A stretch of 6,793 bases of DNA from Selenomonadaceae bacterium (GTDB lineage: Bacteria > Bacillota > Negativicutes > Selenomonadales > Selenomonadaceae): NCBI GenBank assembly GCA_016280345.1, contig JAEEGN010000061.1, positions 1 through 6,793 of the forward strand, written 5' to 3'. A program made the position numbers and the translations under genes. Position 1 is the first letter of the stretch; each line of letters opens with the position of its first letter. The notes below the pieces were generated by a model. That model had not been told where the DNA came from, did no database searches, and saw only the letters and a program-made list of their open reading frames with translations. Below are positions 1-5,294 of the stretch, in pieces.

Positions 1-2256
1 GACGAAGGCGCGGCTCTCGCGCCGCACGCGGTCCGCCGCCCCGCCCCCGGTCAGGCCGAGATCTGGCAGCAGCGCCGACGGGTTCCGCTCCAGTTCGTCG
101 AAGACAAGCCCGTATTTTTCCGCCCAGAGGTCGTAAAGGGCCGGCGTTTTCCCGTTGGCGAGCCGCAAAAGGTGCAGGATCTCGCCGACCAGGAGGTCGC
201 CGGCGGGCGCTTCGCCCAGTACGTGCAGCCCCACGTGAATCTCGCTGTCCTTGAGCTCCTCGATGACTTCGTGCAGCTCGGCCAGGTATTCGGAAAAGCC
301 GGCGTCTTCGGTGGTGTGCAGCGACTCGTCGAGCTTCGTCTCCTTCGCCAGCTGGCGAATCCGTTCCTCGAGGGCCGCCGCCTGCCCGCTGTCCTTGCCC
401 TGGAACTGGCTGTACTCGTCCGCCATCTTTTCCAGCTCCGCCATCTCGTCGAAAGCCCCGGCCTCGGCCACGGGCGCCGGCAGGTAGCCGATGAGGCAGG
501 CCGAGGAACGGCGCTTGGCGATGATGCCCTCTCCGGAAATCGTCATCAGGTAGGGATAGATATTCGGCAGGCGGCCCAGGGCGGCGTCGGCGTAGCTCCC
601 GGCGTCAAGGCCCGCGGCCTTCCCCGGCAGCCATTCGAGGTTCCCGTGGGTGCCGAGATGGATCACCGCGTCGGCCCGGAAGACCTCCCGCAGCCAGTAG
701 TAGAAGGCCAGGTACTGATGCGTCGGCGCAATCATCGGGTCGTGATAGGCCCGCGCCGGATCCATGCCGTACTGGCGCGCCGGCTGCACCGTCATGAAGA
801 CGTTGCCGTTCATCGTGCCCGGCACCAGGATATTGCCCTCGTCAGACAGCATGACGCTGCCCGGCGGCTCGCCCCACTGCGCCGTCATCTTCTGCCGCGC
901 CTCTTCCGGCAGCGTCCCGAAGAAGGCCGTATATTCCTTCGCCGACAACTTCTGACATTCCTCGGCCTGGGCGTCGGTCAGCAGCGACAGGTCGTTGGTG
1001 GCGTGGGAGGTCATGAGGCGGATGAGTTCCTCCGCCGTGGCCGGCAGGAAATCGACAGCGTAGCCCGCCTCCTTCAGGCGCGACAGCAGGCGCCGCGCGC
1101 TCTCCATGGTGTCGAGGCCGGAAGCGCTGCCGATGTTGTAGTTCTTCGGCGGGTAATTGTGGAAGATCAGCGCGACTTTCTTGTCCTCGTTCCGCAGGCG
1201 GCGCAGCCGCGCCCAGCTCTTCGCCTTCGCCACCATCGCGGTCAGGCGCTCCGGCAGCGGCGTGTACTCCATCGCGCCGTCGGGCAACACGTTCCGCCCG
1301 GCGATGGGAACGCCGTGCAGCGCGCCGTCCAGTTCCGGCAGCGCGACGGCGATGGACGTCTCCACGGCGTTCAGCCCCTCGGGGTTCTCCTGCCAGGCCT
1401 CCGCCGTCGTCAGCAGCGTGTAGGCCGTCAGCACCGGCACGCCGAGTTTTTCCAGCTCGTCCGCCGTCAGGCTCCCGTTCCCGACCTGCGAGAACTTCAT
1501 GGTGCTGACCAGGGCGTCAATGGCCGTTTTCCCGTCCGCCGTGAAGAAATCCGCGATGACCTGGCGGACGCTGGGCATGCCCAGGGATTCGTCGGGCAGC
1601 TGATTGGTGAACACGGCGACGGCGTTGCAGCCCTGCCGTTCCGCTTCGGCGAGGAAGGCGGCCGGATAGGCGAGGTCATCCCAGATCCACTCATCGCGGT
1701 AAAACAGCAGCCCCAGCGCCGGCCGGTCCGCCTGCCAGAACCGCGCCCGATAGCCGGCGAAGTCCGTCGTGAAGCCCTCGGGCAGCTCCGGGTGGTAGAT
1801 GCCGGCCCAGCAGCGCGGCTTCGGCTCTTCCGGTGCCGGCACCGACGCGTCGCGCAGCGAGGCGGCGTAGAGCCAGAAATTCCGGAAATTTTCCGCCCCG
1901 CCGTAGAAGGTATAGCCCTTCAGCCGTGCCGCCACCGGCGGTTCCACGCCCGCCCCCCGTTCCTCCGACGCGCCCTCCACCGCGGCCAGCAGGTACGGGA
2001 TATTGTGCGCCGCCAGGAACGACCGGCAGGATTCCCAGAAGGCCGTCTTCGAGATGTTCTTGAAGAAGCGTGCCACCACGAGGCTCGCGCCGCCCAGCTT
2101 CCGCTCCCAGACGTAGTTCCACTCGCTGGAATCCTCCAGCTTCACCGCCATGCAGAGGTCGGAGAGGGCCTCCTCGTCCTGCAGCGCCAGGCAGGCGTTC
2201 TTCATGCCCGCGTAGCGGCGGCTGTCGTTCGTCAGGTAGATGATCTTGATATCCAT
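1..2256 (-). CDS. CobN-family chelatase large subunit (CobN/BchH/HmuS superfamily), 3' end cut off by window
   Basis: This is the large, tetrapyrrole-binding subunit type of ATP-dependent metal chelatases, probably cytoplasmic. Read from ATG at 2256, the frame stays open for 752 codons to the window edge. CobN proteins are usually about 1,200-1,400 residues, so roughly the last 40% is missing. The family signature HLGTHGNLEWLPGK is at residues 533-546, preceded by HQYLAFYYWLREVF. HNYPPKN followed by GSASGLDT starts near residue 366, and AKRRSSACLIGYLPAP near residue 580. The start is supported by AAAGGAG at 2266-2272 (9 nt spacing). It begins 20 bp after the binding-protein stop, so the two genes are likely cotranscribed and perhaps translationally coupled. 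The family includes cobaltochelatase CobN, Mg-chelatase BchH/ChlH and the heme-dechelating HmuS of Bacteroides. The LEWLPGK motif looks like classical CobN, but the transporter context leaves the substrate open. The family call is firm and the exact reaction is not. Confidence 0.93.
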   Translation of the reverse strand, partial: MDIKIIYLTNDSRRYAGMKNACLALQDEEALSDLCMAVKLEDSSEWNYVWERKLGGASLVVARFFKNISKTAFWESCRSFLAAHNIPYLLAAVEGASEERGAGVEPPVAARLKGYTFYGGAENFRNFWLYAASLRDASVPAPEEPKPRCWAGIYHPELPEGFTTDFAGYRARFWQADRPALGLLFYRDEWIWDDLAYPAAFLAEAERQGCNAVAVFTNQLPDESLGMPSVRQVIADFFTADGKTAIDALVSTMKFSQVGNGSLTADELEKLGVPVLTAYTLLTTAEAWQENPEGLNAVETSIAVALPELDGALHGVPIAGRNVLPDGAMEYTPLPERLTAMVAKAKSWARLRRLRNEDKKVALIFHNYPPKNYNIGSASGLDTMESARRLLSRLKEAGYAVDFLPATAEELIRLMTSHATNDLSLLTDAQAEECQKLSAKEYTAFFGTLPEEARQKMTAQWGEPPGSVMLSDEGNILVPGTMNGNVFMTVQPARQYGMDPARAYHDPMIAPTHQYLAFYYWLREVFRADAVIHLGTHGNLEWLPGKAAGLDAGSYADAALGRLPNIYPYLMTISGEGIIAKRRSSACLIGYLPAPVAEAGAFDEMAELEKMADEYSQFQGKDSGQAAALEERIRQLAKETKLDESLHTTEDAGFSEYLAELHEVIEELKDSEIHVGLHVLGEAPAGDLLVGEILHLLRLANGKTPALYDLWAEKYGLVFDELERNPSALLPDLGLTGGGAADRVRRESRAFV

Positions 2257-2276
2257 CGCGGGATGCTCCTTTCCCT

Positions 2277-3227
2277 TTAGAACAGCTCCGGGTAAACCAG
2301 CTTCGCCATTTCCTCCACCGCATCCGGATAGCGGATGCCGGGGCTCAACAGGAAATGTTCCTGCGAGAGATAGAACATCTTCCCGTTCTTAATGGCGGGA
2401 ATCGTCTGCCAGGCGGGATTCAGCGCGATGGTGTTGTCCATGCCGCGCTTCACCTCGTCAATCTTGCCCATGCTGGTGACGAAAAGGATTTCCGGGTTCT
2501 GCTCCACCAGCGTTTCAATGCTGTAGGGGGCGGAATCGGGATTGCTCTCCAGTGGCGCCATGCCCGACGCCACGTTCACGAACTCCAGCATCTTCGCCGC
2601 CGAACCCGCGATGCTCGTATCGAGCTGCACGCTGAGCCCCTGCGCCGTGCTGTGCAGGATCGCCACCCGCCGCTTCTCCCTGGGGATACGGTCATGGATG
2701 GCCTTGATCCTGTCGTCCATGTCCTTGATCAGCGCCTCGCCCTTTTCCTTCTCGCCCGTCACCTGGCTGAAAACCCGAACCTCGTTCTTCACTTCCTCAT
2801 AGTTCTTCATGTCGATGACAAGACACGGGATCTTGTTGATCTCCAGCGACTCCAGGAGCTTCTCGTTCATCCCCTTGTTGGCGATCACGAGGTCGGGCCC
2901 ACAGGCGAGCAGCTTCTCGAGGTCCACGTTGTACACGCGCCCGATGCTCGTCCGGTCCTTCGCCCAGTCCGGCAGCGACTTCGAGTCGGGCCGTCCCACC
3001 ACGTCGCCGCCCACCGCGTGCAGCGGCTCCAGGAACGACGCCGAGGTCACCACGATGCGCTCCGGCTTCTTCGCCAGCGTCACCGTGCGCCCCATGTCGT
3101 CCGTAATGGTAGCGAAAGCCGCCGCGGCGCCCGTCTCCTTCTTTTCCGGCCCGCCCCCGCAGCCGATGGCCATTGCCAGAACCGCGACGCAGAACAGCGC
3201 CGCCCATGCCCGCAAAATCCGTCTCAT
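2277..3227 (-). CDS. ABC transporter substrate-binding lipoprotein, FecB/FepB/BtuF type (iron chelate, heme or corrinoid)
   Basis: This 316-residue protein is the extracytoplasmic receptor of an ABC importer of the Peripla_BP_2 class. The N-terminus MRRILRAW, a hydrophobic stretch and AMAIGC form a lipoprotein signal peptide with lipidated Cys23, followed by a short GGGPEKKETG linker. The mature part has the class hallmarks: ITDDMGRTVTLAKKPERIVV near residues 40-60, LEKLLACGPDLVIANKG near 105, and the C-terminal pattern WQTIPAIKNGKMFYLSQ...SPGIRYPDAVEEMAKLVYPELF. I chose ATG at 3227 because GGGAGG at 3235-3240 sits 7 nt upstream. The earlier in-frame ATG at 3246-3248 lies upstream of that site and would only add seven residues before the signal peptide. 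Permease and ATPase genes are not in the window; they may follow the CobN gene. Ligand cannot be read from sequence: ferric siderophore, heme, cobalamin or another metal chelate all remain possible. The CobN neighbour favours a tetrapyrrole or its metal. Confidence 0.93.
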   Translation of the reverse strand: MRRILRAWAALFCVAVLAMAIGCGGGPEKKETGAAAAFATITDDMGRTVTLAKKPERIVVTSASFLEPLHAVGGDVVGRPDSKSLPDWAKDRTSIGRVYNVDLEKLLACGPDLVIANKGMNEKLLESLEINKIPCLVIDMKNYEEVKNEVRVFSQVTGEKEKGEALIKDMDDRIKAIHDRIPREKRRVAILHSTAQGLSVQLDTSIAGSAAKMLEFVNVASGMAPLESNPDSAPYSIETLVEQNPEILFVTSMGKIDEVKRGMDNTIALNPAWQTIPAIKNGKMFYLSQEHFLLSPGIRYPDAVEEMAKLVYPELF

Positions 3228-3234
3228 ATCGCGT

Positions 3235-3240
3235 CCTCCC
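3235..3240 (-). promoter_or_regulatory. Shine-Dalgarno site that fixes the binding-protein start
   Basis: The minus strand reads GGGAGG, then 7 nt, then ATG at 3227. It lies between two in-frame ATG codons (3248 and 3227), so only the downstream one can use it. That start also gives a normal-length lipoprotein signal peptide. Confidence 0.85.
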
Positions 3241-3286
3241 ATCCCCATAATCCTGCCGGCAAGAATTCAGCCATGAATCCTACCCT

Positions 3287-3296
3287 TTGAATTCAA
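3287..3296. promoter_or_regulatory. Short palindrome TTGAATTCAA at the -10 element and start site
   Basis: This perfect 10-bp palindrome overlaps the downstream part of the operon's promoter, sharing two bases with the -10 hexamer and covering the predicted start site. The core TGAATTC recurs in the leader on the minus strand around 3263-3269. It could be a second operator half or a chance AT-rich palindrome. Confidence 0.25.
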
Positions 3297-3323
3297 TATA
3301 AGGCGAAGCCGGGACGGTGTCAA
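3295..3323 (-). promoter_or_regulatory. Sigma-70-type promoter of the binding protein-CobN operon
   Basis: The minus strand has a perfect -35 TTGACA (3318-3323), a 17-bp spacer and a -10 TATATT (3295-3300), one base from TATAAT. Transcription would start near 3288 and give a leader of about 60 nt before the ATG at 3227. It lies in an AT-rich gap just after the terminator of the preceding gene, as expected for an independent operon. So strong a core promoter would probably need repression, which fits the palindromes overlapping it. Confidence 0.8.
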
Positions 3324-3334
3324 GATTTATCTTG
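3321..3334. promoter_or_regulatory. Perfect inverted repeat overlapping the -35 element (candidate operator)
   Basis: The plus strand reads CAAGATTTATCTTG: 6-bp arms CAAGAT/ATCTTG around TT. Three bases of the right-hand (minus-strand) arm belong to the -35 TTGACA. A dimeric repressor bound here would block RNA polymerase. It does not match the classical Fur box well, and I do not recognise the regulator. The symmetry and placement are seen directly; the operator role is inferred. Confidence 0.45.
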
Positions 3335-3360
3335 TATTCACTTTTCCGGACGGTATCCGC

Positions 3361-3396
3361 AAAAAAACCGCCCGCCGCTTTTCCGCGGCGGGCGGT
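3361..3396 (-). terminator. Strong intrinsic terminator after the diguanylate cyclase gene
   Basis: On the minus strand a perfect 12-bp stem (arms 3385-3396 and 3367-3378, ACCGCCCGCCGC with GCGGCGGGCGGT) encloses the 6-nt loop GGAAAA and runs into seven T residues (3361-3367). It begins 9 nt after the TAG stop at 3406-3408. A T-run on the opposite side (plus 3400-3405) means it could also stop plus-strand transcripts. It separates the diguanylate cyclase from the next operon. Confidence 0.95.
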
Positions 3397-3405
3397 TGCT
3401 TTTTT

Positions 3406-5181
3406 CTATTCGAAGGGATTGACCGCCGGGTCGATGGCGGTGACCTGGTTCTTGCCCTTGACGCGCTTGGACTGGTACAGGGCCTGGTCCACGCGGTGGA
3501 ACAGCGACAGCGGCGTGTCCCCCGGCGCCGATTCCGTGACGCCGACGGACATCGTGATCCGCCTGCCGTCCGGTAGCACGTGCAGGGCGGCGACGGACTT
3601 CTGGATGCGATGGGCCACGGTCTTCGCCGCCGCCAGCCGGGTATCGGTCAGGATGGCGAGGAACTCATCGCCGCCCCAGCGCCCGGCGGCGTCGAGCTGC
3701 CGGACGTTCTGCCGGAGGACGCCGGCCACGCCCTTCAACGCGTCGTCGCCGACCTCATGGCCGTAAGAATCATTGATGACCTTAAAATCGTCCACGTCCA
3801 TCATCAGGACGGAGAAAACGGTTTCCTCCCCCTCCGCCGGCGACAGGGCATGGGCCAGCAGCGTCTCGATCTCGCCCCGGTTCAGCAGCTCGGTCATGCG
3901 GTCCCGCTGGGCCAGCCAGGTAAGGTTGCGGTTGGATTCCTCCAGTTCCGCCGATACGGCCTGGACGAAATGCACCAGACGGTGGAGAATCTGCGCCTGG
4001 TCGTTATAGCGGGGAGAAAAGCGCGTAATCCCGACGGGCGGCAGGGCGTCCCGGTCCCCCTCGCGCATCCCGGCCAGCACCAGCGTCATGTTGCAGATCA
4101 GGAGCTCGCCGTTGTGCCGCACCAGCTCGCCGCTGGAGTAGAGGCCGGCGGAACGGAACGCGTCCCGCCCCGGCGCCAGTTCCTGCGCCACGTCGTCATG
4201 GAGGAGCATCCAGCGGGCGTAGCAGCTGACGACGAAGACGCCCTGGGGGCGGAAGGCGGCCAGGCGCTCCCAGAGGCCGGCGGCGTTGGCCATGATGCGG
4301 TCGGGGTTGGCATAGGCGAGCCGTGCCTTGTCGCCTTCCCGCAGGGCCCCGCTGAAAACCACCGCGCCGTCGTCCCGGACGGCGATGGGGTGGCGGGCCA
4401 GGGTGAGGTCGTCCCGCTGCACGTAAAGAGGGAACGTCAGCGTCTCCATGACGAAGTTCTCGCTATTTTTCAGTCCCAGGTATTTCTCGTACATCTTCAT
4501 CGCCGGCTGGCGGTTGAACTGCTTTACGGTATAGCTGTCCTCCATTTCCGTGATGCCCAGGCTGTAGCCCAGCGGCTCCCAGCCGAAACCCTGATGGATC
4601 GACACGTGCAACTCGGTCCCGCTGAAGAAGACGGCGACGACGCCGGTGGCGAGGGATTTCCCGTTGACGTGGACCGGGCCGTCCGCCCCGAGGCCGGAAT
4701 CGTTGAGCACGCGGCCGAAGAAGGGAATCGCGGCGTCGGCCTGGGACGCCAGCTTCAGGAACGGCGTCATGTCAAGGCGGATGTCGGAGAACATCAGCTC
4801 CACCGCCGCCACGTTCTGGATTTCGTGCAGGCGGTCCAGGAAGCGCCGGCCCATTTCCTCAATGCTCAGGCTCCCGTGGTCCAGCACCATCGCCTCGACG
4901 CGGGAAGAGCCAAAGACGCGGAGCGTCAGCACGGTGCCCTTTTTGACCAGGCGGCCGTCCATGACGCGGACGCTGGTGAGCCCGCCGACGATGACGGCGT
5001 CGGGGTAGTCCCGCTGCAGCGGCTCCATGACGTCCGACAGAATCTGCGACTCCCCATAGCCCCCCTGGACGACGAAGAGCAGCCCGTCGTATTTGCCGTA
5101 GGCCGCGACGGCAGCGCGCGCCTCATCCAGCGAAGCGGCCACCGCTTCCGGCCCCTCTATGAGATACGAAATCTGTTTCAT
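3406..5181 (-). CDS. FIST-domain sensor diguanylate cyclase (FIST_N + FIST_C + GGDEF)
   Basis: This 591-residue protein is predicted to make the second messenger c-di-GMP from two GTP under control of a FIST sensory module. There is no signal peptide or membrane segment, so it should be cytoplasmic. Residues about 30-215 fit FIST_N (VVQGGYGES, VGGLTS, GVVAVFFSG, HQGFGW) and about 225-385 fit FIST_C (FVVSCYARWMLL, GLYSSGELVRHNGELL). A short predicted helical linker, about 400-425, leads to the GGDEF domain, about 425-585. The domain looks active: MDVDDFKVINDSYGHEVGDDAL supplies metal- and GTP-binding residues (Asp462), and GGDEF is intact at 503-507. The product-inhibition I-site RQLD is at 494-497, exactly five residues before it. 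The start ATG at 5181 has AAGGTG at 5188-5193 with 6-nt spacing. It appears to be a single-gene unit with its own promoter and terminator. The FIST ligand is unknown; some FIST proteins bind small molecules, and NosP binds heme and senses nitric oxide. Confidence 0.93.
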   Translation of the reverse strand: MKQISYLIEGPEAVAASLDEARAAVAAYGKYDGLLFVVQGGYGESQILSDVMEPLQRDYPDAVIVGGLTSVRVMDGRLVKKGTVLTLRVFGSSRVEAMVLDHGSLSIEEMGRRFLDRLHEIQNVAAVELMFSDIRLDMTPFLKLASQADAAIPFFGRVLNDSGLGADGPVHVNGKSLATGVVAVFFSGTELHVSIHQGFGWEPLGYSLGITEMEDSYTVKQFNRQPAMKMYEKYLGLKNSENFVMETLTFPLYVQRDDLTLARHPIAVRDDGAVVFSGALREGDKARLAYANPDRIMANAAGLWERLAAFRPQGVFVVSCYARWMLLHDDVAQELAPGRDAFRSAGLYSSGELVRHNGELLICNMTLVLAGMREGDRDALPPVGITRFSPRYNDQAQILHRLVHFVQAVSAELEESNRNLTWLAQRDRMTELLNRGEIETLLAHALSPAEGEETVFSVLMMDVDDFKVINDSYGHEVGDDALKGVAGVLRQNVRQLDAAGRWGGDEFLAILTDTRLAAAKTVAHRIQKSVAALHVLPDGRRITMSVGVTESAPGDTPLSLFHRVDQALYQSKRVKGKNQVTAIDPAVNPFE

Positions 5182-5233
5182 GCGTTACACCTTCCCGTCT
5201 TGCGAGGCGATTCTCACACCGAACTTTCTTCTT

Positions 5234-5262
5234 ATTGTACCAGTTTTCCCCGAAAATGTCTC
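5234..5262 (-). promoter_or_regulatory. Probable promoter of the FIST-GGDEF gene
   Basis: The minus strand reads GAGACA (5257-5262, 4 of 6 matches to TTGACA), a 17-bp spacer, then TACAAT (5234-5239, 5 of 6 matches to TATAAT). It lies in the short AT-richer gap between priA and the cyclase gene and would give a leader of about 45 nt. Some read-through from priA cannot be excluded. Confidence 0.55.
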
Positions 5263-5266
5263 CCGG

Positions 5267-5294
5267 AAAAAACGCCCCTCACGCCGAGATGGGG
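5267..5294 (-). terminator. Possible weak terminator overlapping the priA stop codon
   Basis: On the minus strand CCCC (5291-5294) and CTC (5286-5288) can pair with GAGGGG (5275-5280) across a short loop, with a small bulge. CG and six T residues (5267-5272) follow. The priA TGA (5279-5281) lies inside the hairpin, so ribosomes finishing priA would disturb it. The stem is short and imperfect, so this is tentative. Confidence 0.35.

Noticed and set aside
172..2280. Long plus-strand open frame of 702 codons antisense to the CobN-like gene
   Set aside because: Its translation is rich in Arg, Gln, His, Leu and Val in the low-complexity way typical of antisense frames of GC-rich genes. The minus strand carries recognisable CobN motifs, a ribosome-binding site and operon spacing.
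1691..2323. Minus-strand open frame of 210 codons overlapping the start of the CobN-like gene
   Set aside because: It is out of frame with both real genes, is Gly/Arg/Ala-rich, and crosses the binding-protein stop without its own start signals.
2355..3290. Plus-strand open frame of 311 codons opposite the binding-protein gene
   Set aside because: No family features are visible, its sequence is His/Arg/Gln-rich, and the opposite strand encodes a clear lipoprotein with signal peptide and ribosome-binding site.
3301..3340. Fur box upstream of the binding protein-CobN operon
   Set aside because: A single GATAAA-like hexamer lies within the palindrome, but the three-hexamer or 7-1-7 arrangement of a Fur site is not present, so I call only an unassigned inverted repeat.
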